A stretch of 64,000 nt of DNA. Origin: Bacillus sp. EB106-08-02-XG196 (lineage in GTDB: Bacteria; Bacillota; Bacilli; Bacillales; Cytobacillaceae). The notes under the pieces are model-generated. The model was not told the origin of the DNA and did no database searches. It worked only from the letters and a program-made list of their open reading frames with translations. Below, piece after piece: positions 17,422-25,826 of this stretch. Location: NCBI RefSeq assembly GCF_013396335.1, contig NZ_JABWSY010000002.1, positions 62,296 to 126,295 of the forward strand, read 5' to 3'. Each line of letters begins with the position of its first letter. Position 1 is the stretch's first letter. The position numbers and the translations under genes were made by a program.

Positions 17422-18402
17422 TCACCCTTTATTCAATTTTTTAGGTTTTTCTTTGATTGATTGAGCAATAAGATCTCCATGAAACCTGCCATTTTCAATA
17501 AATATTTCGTTAGCATTATTACCTGCTGCAATTACTCCTGCGATATATATACCCTCCATATTCGTTTCCATGGTGTCAGGATTATAAAGCGGCCTTCCCG
17601 TTTCCTCGTCAATATTAATCCCCATATTTTTTAAGAATTGATGATCTGGTCGATAACCCGTCATCGCAAAAACGAATTCATTGTATATGGTCTTATCTTC
17701 TCCATCCTTATTATATCTTACCTGTTCATTTGTTATCTCAATAATATCAGAATTAAACTCCATGGTTATGGTACCGTTCCGAACTAATGCCTCAAATTCC
17801 GGGAGAATCCATGGCTTTATGCTCGAGGAATATTCTTTCCCTCGGTATAAAACAGTAACTCTAGCACCAGCTTTAACTAGTTCAAGAGCTGCATCTACAC
17901 TGGAGTTCTTGCCTCCGATAACACAAACATCCTTATCAAAATACGGGTGTGCTTCTTTAAAGTAATGAGATACTTTAGGCAAATCTTCCCCTGGCACATT
18001 CATATAGTTCGGGTGATCATAGTATCCTGTAGCAATCACCACAAACTTTGTTTGATAAATCTGTTTATTGGTAACTATTTGAAAACCATTTCCTACTTTC
18101 AACACCTTTGATACCTTTTCAAAAGAGTTAATACGCAGTTGTTTACGCTTCACAACATCCCGATAATATACTAGTGCTTGATTTCGTTTCGGTTTATAGC
18201 TTTCTGTGATAAATGGAACATCCCCGATTTCTAGCTTTTCACTAGTACTAAAAAATGTTTGATGTGTTGGGTAATGATAGATGGCATTTACCACATTTCC
18301 TTTTTCAATAATAAGCGGGTTAAGCCCAATTTCTTGGAAGGCAATAGCAGCAGCTAATCCACAAGGTCCCCCTCCGACAATAATAATATCTTCTAATTGC
18401 AA
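17422..18402 (-). CDS. ypdA: Thioredoxin reductase-like bacillithiol disulfide reductase YpdA
   Basis: About 326 residues. It has two Rossmann motifs: FAD site IIVGGGPCGLAAAIA (near residue 6) and NADPH site CVIGGKNSSVDAALE (near 165), with YYDHPNYMNVPGE between. The redox CxxC of true thioredoxin reductases is absent, as in YpdA, which reduces bacillithiol disulfide. TTG at 18402 is chosen because GAGGTGAT precedes it; an in-frame GTG at 18411 lies inside that site. Confidence 0.88.
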   Translation of the reverse strand: MQLEDIIIVGGGPCGLAAAIAFQEIGLNPLIIEKGNVVNAIYHYPTHQTFFSTSEKLEIGDVPFITESYKPKRNQALVYYRDVVKRKQLRINSFEKVSKVLKVGNGFQIVTNKQIYQTKFVVIATGYYDHPNYMNVPGEDLPKVSHYFKEAHPYFDKDVCVIGGKNSSVDAALELVKAGARVTVLYRGKEYSSSIKPWILPEFEALVRNGTITMEFNSDIIEITNEQVRYNKDGEDKTIYNEFVFAMTGYRPDHQFLKNMGINIDEETGRPLYNPDTMETNMEGIYIAGVIAAGNNANEIFIENGRFHGDLIAQSIKEKPKKLNKG

Positions 18403-18432
18403 ATTGATCACCTCAATATATTATTCTACAAA

Positions 18433-18462
18433 AAAACTCCTACCCGCAATGATAGGAGTTTT
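18433..18462 (-). terminator. Terminator after gudB
   Basis: AAAACTCCTA and TAGGAGTTTT arms enclose a 10-nt loop; A run before and T run after. It lies between the gudB stop and ypdA. Confidence 0.85.
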
Positions 18463-18488
18463 TCCAATATGTTTCAATCATAAAGCTT

Positions 18489-19766
18489 TTATATCCAGCC
18501 TCTAAATCGGCTTGCTTCTGCCATTTTTCTTACCCCAACCATATAAGCGGATAAGCGCATATCTACACGGCGTGTTTGTGCTGTATCATAAATATTATTA
18601 AATGATTTTACCATTACTTTTTCGAGTTTTTCTTCTACTTCTTCCTCAGACCAGTAATAGCCTTGGTTATTTTGAACCCATTCAAAGTAGGAAACCGTTA
18701 CTCCGCCAGCAGATGCAAGTACATCTGGTACAAGTAAAATACCACGCTCTGTTAGTATTTCAGTTGCCTCAAGTGTTGTAGGACCGTTTGCAGCCTCTAC
18801 CACTATGCTTGCACGAATATTATGTGCATTTTCAGCTGTAATTTGATTTTCAATTGCAGCCGGTACAAGAATGTCACACTCAAGTTCTAATAATTCTTTA
18901 TTCGTAATCGTATTATTGAATAATTTCGTTACCGTACCAAAGCTATCTCGACGGTCTAGCAGGTAATCAATGTCAAGTCCATTCGGATCATATAATGCGC
19001 CATAAGCATCAGAAATACCAACAACCAAAGCTCCTGCATCATGCATAAATTTAGATAAGAAGCTTCCTGCATTACCAAAGCCTTGAACAACGACCCTAGC
19101 ACCCTCAATTTGTATCCCTTTTTTCTGTGCTGCTTCACGGATACATATTGTTACACCCTTAGCAGTGGCAGATTCACGACCATGTGAGCCCCCTAGAACA
19201 AGAGGCTTACCAGTAATAAATCCTGGAGAGTTAAACTCATCTATACGACTATATTCATCCATCATCCAAGCCATAATTTGAGAATTTGTAAAAACATCCG
19301 GTGCCGGAATATCCTTTGTTGGCCCAACAATTTGACTGATTGCCCGTACATATCCACGGCTTAGCCTTTCTAGCTCTCTAAATGACATATCTCGCGGATC
19401 ACAAATGATTCCACCTTTTCCACCGCCATATGGAAGATCAACAATTCCACACTTCAAGCTCATCCAAATAGAAAGAGCCTTAACTTCAGTTTCTGATACA
19501 TTGGGATGAAACCTAATTCCGCCCTTAGTTGGACCGACAGCGTCGTTATGCTGTGCACGATAACCGGTAAAAATTTTTATTGAACCGTCATCCATTCTTA
19601 CTGGTATTTTTACTGTCATCATACGTAATGGCTCTTTTAAGAGCTCATATACTTCTTCAGGATAACCTAACTTTTCAAGAGCTTTATGTATAACTGTCTG
19701 TGTTGAAGTTAAAACATTATTCTCTTCCTCTTGATTAGTTTTTTCATTACTTTTTTCGGCTACCAT
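18489..19766 (-). CDS. gudB: NAD-dependent glutamate dehydrogenase GudB
   Basis: 425 residues. It deaminates glutamate to 2-oxoglutarate. The catalytic and binding motifs are intact: GPTKGGIRFHPNVSETEVKALSIWMSLK, PYGGGKGG with catalytic Lys, and the Rossmann GFGNAGSF. The segment ETEVKALSIW has no repeated VKA, so this is the active form, unlike the cryptic 168 allele of B. subtilis. A sigma-A promoter lies upstream (19819-19846). An N-terminal extension of about 20 polar residues is unremarkable. Confidence 0.97.
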   Translation of the reverse strand: MVAEKSNEKTNQEEENNVLTSTQTVIHKALEKLGYPEEVYELLKEPLRMMTVKIPVRMDDGSIKIFTGYRAQHNDAVGPTKGGIRFHPNVSETEVKALSIWMSLKCGIVDLPYGGGKGGIICDPRDMSFRELERLSRGYVRAISQIVGPTKDIPAPDVFTNSQIMAWMMDEYSRIDEFNSPGFITGKPLVLGGSHGRESATAKGVTICIREAAQKKGIQIEGARVVVQGFGNAGSFLSKFMHDAGALVVGISDAYGALYDPNGLDIDYLLDRRDSFGTVTKLFNNTITNKELLELECDILVPAAIENQITAENAHNIRASIVVEAANGPTTLEATEILTERGILLVPDVLASAGGVTVSYFEWVQNNQGYYWSEEEVEEKLEKVMVKSFNNIYDTAQTRRVDMRLSAYMVGVRKMAEASRFRGWI

Positions 19767-19818
19767 CTGTAAACCTCCTAGAAAATCACTTTAACTAATG
19801 TTGTCGCTTTCAGAGACA

Positions 19819-19846
19819 AGTATACACGACAAATGGATTTATGCAA
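19819..19846 (-). promoter_or_regulatory. Probable sigma-A promoter of gudB
   Basis: On the minus strand TTGCAT (19841-19846) is followed after 16 bases by TATACT (19819-19824), close to consensus. The ATG lies 53 bases downstream with AGGAGG before it. Confidence 0.7.
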
Positions 19847-19937
19847 GATGAAAAATACACTTTTCACTACTTTTTGAGTATTTTTTGTAAACGTTGCCAT
19901 TTTAATAAAAAGGGGTTGTTTTTCTAATCAAACAAAA

Positions 19938-19956
19938 AAGGAGCGGCGGACTCCTT
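19938..19956 (-). terminator. Weak terminator after mecB
   Basis: AAGGAG and CTCCTT make a 6-bp stem around CGGCGGA; a run of six A (19934-19939) gives the U tract. It lies 24 bases beyond mecB. Confidence 0.6.
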
Positions 19957-19980
19957 ACATTGTCTTGAGGATACAAAAAG

Positions 19981-20559
19981 CTATTTGAAATATTTTAGTA
20001 TCGTTTCCACCGCATTGTCCTTAATAATTTGATTGCCATACTCGGCAAGTACATGCGTACTAAGAATGGAAGGATTTCCGTATTCAGATAAATAAGCTGC
20101 AATTTTTTCGACTAATGAAGAGTCTAGATTATTCATAAGTAAGTAATATCGATTATTATAGGAAAATAAACTGCCGCCGCTAACTTGCAGTGGTGTCAGC
20201 CTGTGAGAAAGATCGATAATATCTTCTATACTATCGAATTGATATAGCAGGTTTTCACACCCTTCAACTCTAACCTGCATTTCTACAAAGCCATCAAATA
20301 ATACTTCTTCTTCAATATTTTCATCAACCGTAATGATCATTATCATTCCTTGAGCCTGTAAGGAAAAAATTTCTACTGCTACAGACCCTTGAATCTCAAC
20401 ATCAAATTCCTCGCTTGCCTCTTCCAGCATGTCGTGGAAGAGTTGATGCCATTTTATTGAATCCTTCCAAATATCGTCTTTGGAAAGTCCCCTTTCCATT
20501 AAATCATCAGAGGTTAAAAAAATTTTTATCTTATTGACTGTTAAGCGTTCTAAGCGCAT
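19981..20559 (-). CDS. mecB: ClpC adaptor protein MecB (YpbH, MecA paralogue)
   Basis: 192 residues, with the MecA/NegA family start MRLERLTVNKIKIFLTSDDLMERGLSKDDIW and an acidic linker before the C-terminal domain that contacts ClpC. MecB delivers substrates to the ClpCP protease and was described as a MecA paralogue in B. subtilis, where it is next to ypbG as here. The C-terminal STHVLAEYGNQIIKDNAVETI is characteristic. Its own transcript ends at a weak terminator. Confidence 0.88.
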   Translation of the reverse strand: MRLERLTVNKIKIFLTSDDLMERGLSKDDIWKDSIKWHQLFHDMLEEASEEFDVEIQGSVAVEIFSLQAQGMIMIITVDENIEEEVLFDGFVEMQVRVEGCENLLYQFDSIEDIIDLSHRLTPLQVSGGSLFSYNNRYYLLMNNLDSSLVEKIAAYLSEYGNPSILSTHVLAEYGNQIIKDNAVETILKYFK

Positions 20560-20629
20560 GATCTTTTGCCCCCTGCCGTGACATAACTCTTATCCTAGTG
20601 TATGTCAATGGCGTTGGTTGGTGCTTTGT

Positions 20630-21550
20630 CTAAAATACCATCCGTTCCATTAGCCACATTTCCCATTCATTTACGGTTTGTCCAAGAAGAAAGGTTGAAA
20701 ACTGTTCCTTATCAGAGGGTTTCATTGATGTAATTGCTTCACCACAAATACCAACGGAAAAGTCTTGATGATTTTTGGATAGCAGCTCAACAAGTGAAAG
20801 TGTGCCATCTAAGTCTTTTTGATTTTCACATGAGACGATAAATAAATCAGGATGGATAATCTCTAATGTTTCCCAAATATCCTCTTCAGAATGAAATGCA
20901 CCTATATTTATTACTTCTACTCCGCGTTTTCTTAAATAAAAGCTAAACATTAGCTGTCCTATTCCTATAACATCATCCCCTATTTGTGAGAATGTAAGAC
21001 ATACAGCTTTGGTAAGATGAGCATTATATGGAAAACTATTAATGATGGTTGAAATTCGTGCTTGTAAGAATGATGCTGAATAATTCCTTTGAGCTTTGGT
21101 TATTTTTCCTCCATTAAAAGATTCCTCAATTTTATTAAAGATTTGACTGAAAATATCTATGATTACTTTTTCCATTGTGAAAATACTAAACATTGAATTA
21201 ATTACTTCGTTTATCTTTTCCTGTTCAAAGTGGATTAAGGCGTCATACAGACCATCACTTAAACTGATTAATGGATTACCTAGATTTAGGTTTAATGCTT
21301 CGGAATCGATATGTATCTGATTATGTCCCATTAAAGAAATCGCCTGACTGATAGTAAATCCCTGATTCACCTTCTTTATTAACCACTTTAGAATTTTTAT
21401 ATGTTCCTCTGTATATAATCGATGTCCTGCTTCATTTCTAACTGGTGCTATCATTTGATAACGTCTTTCCCATGCTCTTAGCGTTCCAGGTTGAATTCCC
21501 AGCATTAATGCAGCAGCTTTAATATTATATTTACCTTCTTGGTCACCCAT
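20630..21550 (-). CDS. MerR-family regulator with degenerate B12-binding-like domain
   Basis: 306 residues. The N-terminus is a MerR winged helix: KYNIKAAALMLGIQPGTLRAWERRY, then HRLYTEEHIKILKWL (about 8-75). The C-terminal half looks like the CarH-type cobalamin domain, with FSQIGDDVIGIGQLMFSFYLRK and a final Rossmann-like SVGICG. The cobalamin-ligand motif E-x-H-x-x-G is not present: the region reads GDDVIGIG, so no His ligand is seen. The related MlrA-type regulators also lost it. The target is unknown. It is next to ypbG, without close operon spacing. Confidence 0.72.
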   Translation of the reverse strand: MGDQEGKYNIKAAALMLGIQPGTLRAWERRYQMIAPVRNEAGHRLYTEEHIKILKWLIKKVNQGFTISQAISLMGHNQIHIDSEALNLNLGNPLISLSDGLYDALIHFEQEKINEVINSMFSIFTMEKVIIDIFSQIFNKIEESFNGGKITKAQRNYSASFLQARISTIINSFPYNAHLTKAVCLTFSQIGDDVIGIGQLMFSFYLRKRGVEVINIGAFHSEEDIWETLEIIHPDLFIVSCENQKDLDGTLSLVELLSKNHQDFSVGICGEAITSMKPSDKEQFSTFLLGQTVNEWEMWLMERMVF

Positions 21551-21592
21551 CTTAATTCCCCCGATATTACCAAACCATTCATAAAATGAGTA

Positions 21593-22363
21593 TTACTGCT
21601 CGTTCTTAATCGTAATCAAATGACATTGTGCAGGTGCTCCTAATCTTAGTGGTACGCCTGTCGTGCCATAACCATTACTAATTAACAACGTAGTGTTTTC
21701 TAATTTTTCTACTTTACCTTTTTTATATGGACTATAACCTAGAATATGTATTTGTCCTCCATGGGTGTGACCACTTAACACGAGGCTGATTTTATGTTCT
21801 GGCATTATTTTGTCCGTAATGTCAGGGTAATGACTTGCCAATATCTTAAAGCTATTATCCTCAGCATCTATTAATGCCAAGTCAAGTCTGTCTCTTTCTT
21901 GATTTAAGGCATCTACACCCAGTAATGATAATTTATCACCTTTTGCCGATTCAAAAATAGCTGCAGTATTATCCAATACTTTTACTCCATAATCCAAAAG
22001 AATGGCATCTAATTTACGAAAATCCGTTTCATAATCATTATTGCCCCAAACAAAATACACGGGTCCTAATTGTTTTAATTTCTCAAGGTTCATTCTTACT
22101 TTTTCAAAGGGAACCTTCTTCTCCATCAAATCGCCGCCAATTACCACGATATCTGTTTTCCCCATCGCAGCTGTGATAATATCATCGGAAATAAGACGCT
22201 TGTGAATATCTGAGATAAAGAAAATCGATACAGATCCAAAGGAACTTGGAAAATCTTCGAAAGTCATCTCATGATGTACCACATGATTAAGGAAAGCTTC
22301 TTTTACCATATACAAGATTAGACCTGCTCCCATGATCAGAAGCAAAACGATAATATAACCCAT
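21593..22363 (-). CDS. ypbG: Membrane-anchored metallophosphoesterase YpbG
   Basis: 256 residues. An N-terminal membrane anchor (about 1-19) is followed by a calcineurin-like phosphoesterase. Metal-binding motifs are visible: ISDIHKR (DxH), VIGGDLM (GD), WGNNDYE (GNxD/E, with N in place of H), and ASHYPD and SGHTHGGQ. Position next to mecB matches B. subtilis ypbG. The substrate is unknown. Spacing of 42 bases to the MerR-like gene suggests possible cotranscription. Confidence 0.82.
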   Translation of the reverse strand: MGYIIVLLLIMGAGLILYMVKEAFLNHVVHHEMTFEDFPSSFGSVSIFFISDIHKRLISDDIITAAMGKTDIVVIGGDLMEKKVPFEKVRMNLEKLKQLGPVYFVWGNNDYETDFRKLDAILLDYGVKVLDNTAAIFESAKGDKLSLLGVDALNQERDRLDLALIDAEDNSFKILASHYPDITDKIMPEHKISLVLSGHTHGGQIHILGYSPYKKGKVEKLENTTLLISNGYGTTGVPLRLGAPAQCHLITIKNEQ

Positions 22364-22433
22364 ATTTTCCCCTTTTCCAATTTTAATGTTCTAGCTAAAA
22401 TCATACCATAAAGGAAACTAAAACCAAACAGGA

Positions 22434-22676
22434 CTAACGTTTGCTCCGTTTTTGCTTCACTTTTTTAAAAGTAAGTTGAAGAAGCTCTCGAAATAGTTGC
22501 AGACTGATGACTAATCCTAAGAAAAAAGCTAATGAGGCAGCAAAAAATTCCAATGGATAAATAATCGGTCCGACCAAAATATCAGCAAGATGAAATGGAT
22601 AAGTAATTGGAAACCATTCAATAAACAAATATCCACACACAAAAATAAATAATAGCCGCCAAATGATCCTCAACAC
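22434..22676 (-). CDS. Small membrane protein, not recognised
   Basis: About 80 residues. There are two membrane segments (about 4-22 and 37-60) and a strongly basic tail KKVKQKRSKR. The start is taken as GTG at 22676 because GGGGGG lies five bases upstream; an ATG 15 bases further up would overlap this site. No family is recognised. It is between ypbG and a CBS gene, all on the minus strand. Possibly structural or regulatory, but unassigned. Confidence 0.5.
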   Translation of the reverse strand: MLRIIWRLLFIFVCGYLFIEWFPITYPFHLADILVGPIIYPLEFFAASLAFFLGLVISLQLFRELLQLTFKKVKQKRSKR

Positions 22677-22733
22677 AAAAATCCCCCCCATTCATTGTAT
22701 GAGAAGGATTTGGATTCTTTCCATTCAGATTTA

Positions 22734-23366
22734 CTAATCTTCTTGAATGCTCAAAATACGGAAACCTTGTTCTTCAAGTTTCTTTGTAAACCTATCAATA
22801 TTATCTTTCTTTTCTACCTTCATGACAATTCTTCGAACTAATTTATCAGTCTCGTCAAACGTGACGAGCGAAATAATATGTTCATGGAAGTGATGAGCAA
22901 TTTCAGAAAGTCGAGCAATTCGCCCTTCTGTTTCTACTGATGTAAAAGCAATCCTTACCCCTGGGCGATTTACTCCGAAAGCACTCTGAAAAGTTGAAAG
23001 GACATCAGATCGTGTTACAACCCCTAGAAATTTACGATTTGAGTCAACTACAGCTAACAGCGGGAAGTCTTTTAAGTCAAGCAGGGTCTTTTCAAATACT
23101 TCTTCACCTAGTAGGTACTTCTCTTGATATGTAGCAATATCTTTAACTGCGACGCTGCTTAAATATTCATCCTTCTGTTTTCCGGACAGAAAGTAGTTCT
23201 CATAAATTTTGTAGCGTGTAACAACACCTAGATACTTTTCACCTAGTAAAACTGGCACTCCATCAATCTGGTGGGTTTCCAATTGTTCTAAAGCTTCTGC
23301 CAATGATGTGTTTTCCTGCACAGTAACACAAGCATGATTTGGAATCATCATATTTTTCACAAACAC
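22734..23366 (-). CDS. CBS-pair protein with C-terminal ACT-like region
   Basis: 210 residues. Two CBS domains occupy roughly residues 1-62 and 75-135 (the first starts MMIPNHACVTVQENTSLAEAL; the second ends FLGVVTRSDVLSTF). A C-terminal ACT-like region follows, with GVRIAFTSVETEGRIARL. The architecture resembles AcuB-like regulators, but acuA and acuC are not near. Such proteins sense nucleotides; the ligand here is not known. Start GTG at 23366 has GAGGTGATTAAAA upstream. It is divergent from cotJA, about 140 bases away. Confidence 0.7.
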   Translation of the reverse strand: MFVKNMMIPNHACVTVQENTSLAEALEQLETHQIDGVPVLLGEKYLGVVTRYKIYENYFLSGKQKDEYLSSVAVKDIATYQEKYLLGEEVFEKTLLDLKDFPLLAVVDSNRKFLGVVTRSDVLSTFQSAFGVNRPGVRIAFTSVETEGRIARLSEIAHHFHEHIISLVTFDETDKLVRRIVMKVEKKDNIDRFTKKLEEQGFRILSIQED

Positions 23367-23448
23367 TTTTAATCACCTCAAAGTTATTAATAACCTTATT
23401 ATACTTCAACATTTTGATGAAATACCCTGCTGCATAGCAAAGATTTAT

Positions 23449-23478
23449 GTCATGAAAGAGAAATATTTTCATATTTAT
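23449..23478 (+). promoter_or_regulatory. Possible sigma-E promoter of the cotJ operon
   Basis: GTCATGAA (23449-23456), a 13-base gap and CATATTTAT (23470-23478), 28 bases before the cotJA ATG. It resembles the sigma-E consensus GTCATATT-N13-CATACANT with mismatches. Sigma-E control of cotJ is known in B. subtilis. Confidence 0.45.
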
Positions 23479-23506
23479 TAATGATGTTAATTAAGGGAGG
23501 GCTACT

Positions 23507-23737
23507 ATGTTTACTCTATATAAAACCTGGCATCCTATTGCTAGTCCATTTGACCCCTGCAAGCCGATTCTAGAAAAAACTTATTCAACTCCCCCAAATA
23601 TATATATGGGATTTCAACCACCTAATCTTCCACAATTCTCACCACAGGAAGCACTGAGAGCAGGAACACTTTGGAAACCATTTTACGACCCCTATTTCAA
23701 CCCATTTGAGAAGGCAAAGGGGGGAATTCCAAGATGA
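23507..23737 (+). CDS. cotJA: Spore coat-associated protein CotJA
   Basis: 76 residues, Pro-rich (many PF, PN and PP), starting MFTLYKTWHPIASPFDPCKP. It matches CotJA, an inner-coat-associated protein made in the mother cell. GGGAGGGCTACT lies before the ATG. The last four bases overlap the cotJB start (ATGA). First gene of cotJABC. Confidence 0.88.
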   Translation: MFTLYKTWHPIASPFDPCKPILEKTYSTPPNIYMGFQPPNLPQFSPQEALRAGTLWKPFYDPYFNPFEKAKGGIPR

Positions 23738-23994
23738 AACAAATCCCGCCAGAATATTATCAAATAATGGAACAGCTCCAAGCAGTTGATTTTGTCTTAG
23801 TCGAATTAACACTTTATTTAGACACACACCCCGACGACCTTGAAGCCATAAAACAATTCAACCATTATGCAAAAGAAAGAAAAACGATAAAAAAGGCATT
23901 TGAAAGTCAATTTGGTCCTCTTCAACAGTATGGCAACAGCTATTCCGGACACCCATGGAACTGGAACTCACCTCCATGGCCTTGGCAAGTTTAA
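23734..23994 (+). CDS. cotJB: Spore coat protein CotJB
   Basis: 86 residues. Small helical protein, with QIMEQLQAVDFVLVELTLYLDTHPDD at the N-terminus and an aromatic, Pro/Trp-rich end HPWNWNSPPWPWQV. This is the CotJB family (coat-associated). It overlaps cotJA by 4 bases and precedes cotJC by 32, so all three are one operon. The opposite strand to the surrounding ypb genes suggests an inserted or reoriented module. Confidence 0.88.
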   Translation: MKQIPPEYYQIMEQLQAVDFVLVELTLYLDTHPDDLEAIKQFNHYAKERKTIKKAFESQFGPLQQYGNSYSGHPWNWNSPPWPWQV

Positions 23995-24026
23995 ATCTAA
24001 TTTTATAATCAGAGGGAGGGATTTGT

Positions 24027-24596
24027 ATGTGGATTTATGAGAAAAAGCTTCAATATCCGGTCCGTGTAAGTACTTGTAATCCAACATTAGCAAAATATTT
24101 AGTTGAGCAATATGGCGGTGCAGATGGCGAACTTTCTGCGGCTTTAAGATATTTAAACCAGCGATATTCCATACCTGATAAAGTAATTGGTTTATTAACA
24201 GATATTGGCACAGAGGAATTTGCGCATTTGGAAATGATTGCCACTATGATTTATAAACTTACGAAAGATGCCACACCAGAAATGATGAAGGCAGCCGGAT
24301 TAGGTGATCACTATGCCATACATGATAATGCTCTCTATTACGAAAATTCATCTGGGGTGCCATGGACTGCTTCTTATATACAAGCTAAAGGTGACCCAAT
24401 TGCTGACCTATATGAAGATATTGCAGCAGAAGAAAAAGCAAGGGCTACTTACCAATGGATCATTAATCTAAGCGATGACCCAGATTTAAATGATGGTTTA
24501 AGGTTCCTCCGCGAAAGAGAAATCATTCATTCACAACGTTTCCTTGAAGCAGTCGAAATATTAAAGGATGAACAAGGGAAGAAGATATTTTTTTAA
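24027..24596 (+). CDS. cotJC: Manganese catalase-like spore coat protein CotJC
   Basis: 189 residues. Ferritin-like four-helix protein with di-manganese ligands: EEFAHLEM, EDIAAEEKARATYQW and REREIIHSQRF contribute Glu and His residues. The family is catalase-like and the protein is part of the spore coat. GAGGGAGGG lies ahead of the start. A terminator follows at 24604-24628. Confidence 0.92.
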   Translation: MWIYEKKLQYPVRVSTCNPTLAKYLVEQYGGADGELSAALRYLNQRYSIPDKVIGLLTDIGTEEFAHLEMIATMIYKLTKDATPEMMKAAGLGDHYAIHDNALYYENSSGVPWTASYIQAKGDPIADLYEDIAAEEKARATYQWIINLSDDPDLNDGLRFLREREIIHSQRFLEAVEILKDEQGKKIFF

Positions 24597-24603
24597 TGTC
24601 TAG

Positions 24604-24628
24604 AAGAAGCAGACTCAAGCTGCTTCTT
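24604..24628 (+). terminator. Terminator of the cotJ operon
   Basis: AAGAAGCAG and CTGCTTCTT form a perfect 9-bp stem with a 7-nt loop, then a T run. It overlaps the end of ypbF on the other strand. Confidence 0.85.
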
Positions 24629-25082
24629 ATTTTTTTTCGTGATAAAGGTTAATATCATAGGTTTTCTTTATTACATCAAAATCTACATGGCGATTTTTCC
24701 AATGCTCTTCCTTTTTCCATAAATCCTTACTGCGATTGACAATTTCACACCTTAATTCCTGGTATTCTTTCTCCTTTTTATCCTTCTGCTGCCTTAATAC
24801 ATTCATCGCACCATACAATATGACTGTACCAGCCAGCAAACTGATATTAATGGCATCACTAACAGAAGCAGAAAACATCGCAAAAAAAGAATAAGAGTAT
24901 TGTTTAGCAATCATAAAATAGAAATAACTAAAAAATAGGAAAGCAAACAGCAGCATAGAATAAATAGATAAATAGTGCCATCTTTTAGCGGTATCAAACT
25001 TAACCTTTCTTTTTCGGACGTTTTCTAGCATTTGTTTCGTTGCTTCATCCGTATGCGCAAGTGAACAAATTGTTTTATCCAT
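24627..25082 (-). CDS. ypbF: Membrane protein YpbF (DUF2663)
   Basis: 151 residues. Two membrane segments (about 40-58 and 78-95), with charged cytoplasmic N- and C-terminal parts, the last with KKEKEYQELR and HEKK. Position and pattern match B. subtilis YpbF. The function is unknown. It is an independent unit with a gap of about 85 bases to ypbE, where a terminator is present. Confidence 0.75.
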   Translation of the reverse strand: MDKTICSLAHTDEATKQMLENVRKRKVKFDTAKRWHYLSIYSMLLFAFLFFSYFYFMIAKQYSYSFFAMFSASVSDAINISLLAGTVILYGAMNVLRQQKDKKEKEYQELRCEIVNRSKDLWKKEEHWKNRHVDFDVIKKTYDINLYHEKK

Positions 25083-25148
25083 ACTATCAACACCTCATTA
25101 ACATAAATATGAACTTGTCCGATAAATTATGAAAAATTCATTTAAAAA

Positions 25149-25171
25149 AACCGATCAAAAATTGATCGGTT
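25149..25171 (-). terminator. Terminator after ypbE
   Basis: AACCGATCAA and TTGATCGGTT form a perfect 10-bp stem. An A run on the plus strand at 25144-25150 gives the U tract. It partly overlaps the ypbE stop. Confidence 0.9.
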
Positions 25172-25826
25172 ACTTTTTCACGGGGATTTTTAAGACTTGT
25201 CCGACTATGATTTCATTTCCCTTTAAATTATTCGCTTTTCGGATGATTTCCTCTCCAGCTTTTGAATGATAATACTTCAAAGAAATACGATAGAGATTTT
25301 CTCCCGTTTTGACGGTATGGGTAATGATTGTTTCTGTAGAAGCACTGCTATTTTTATCAGTGTTCGGTACACTACTATTTCCTTGTTCTGAAACGGGATC
25401 CAGTATCGGAGTTTCTGAGCTGACTGGCTGTTGGACTTCTATTACATCTTCCTCATTCTCCACAGTCGAATTATCTTCTTTTTCCTCAGCAACTTTGTTC
25501 ATACTGTTGCTTTCTGTTTCAGACTTTTCAAAATTAATAACTTCATATCCAGAAGATTCACCTGTGACTTTTTCTGTCTTTTTGCTTTTTCCCTCCTCAA
25601 GATAGGAGTAAGCACTAAAAATAACGATAGGAAGAAGGATAAAAAATAATACCAATATTCGAATAATCGGATACTTTACCTTCAATTTTGTTTTCGTTCT
25701 CTTCGCCCTATGAATCTGTTCTCTTGGGGGTAATTTTTCACGACCTTCGGTTGTTTCTTCGTTTATTTTTTCAATACGCCGTTTAAGCCTTTCCGCCTCG
25801 GTTCTGAAAGGTTCTTCTTTATTCAT
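25170..25826 (-). CDS. ypbE: LysM-domain membrane protein YpbE
   Basis: 218 residues from ATG 25826. Charged N-terminus ([22 protein letters not shown]), a membrane segment (about 57-74), a Ser/Glu/Asn-rich linker, and a C-terminal LysM domain (HTVKTGENLYRISLKYYHS, ending VGQVLKIPVKK). It probably binds peptidoglycan at the cell surface. Start ATG 25826 is nine bases from AGGAGG and overlaps the ypbD stop by 8 bases. Unknown role. Confidence 0.82.
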   Translation of the reverse strand: MNKEEPFRTEAERLKRRIEKINEETTEGREKLPPREQIHRAKRTKTKLKVKYPIIRILVLFFILLPIVIFSAYSYLEEGKSKKTEKVTGESSGYEVINFEKSETESNSMNKVAEEKEDNSTVENEEDVIEVQQPVSSETPILDPVSEQGNSSVPNTDKNSSASTETIITHTVKTGENLYRISLKYYHSKAGEEIIRKANNLKGNEIIVGQVLKIPVKK

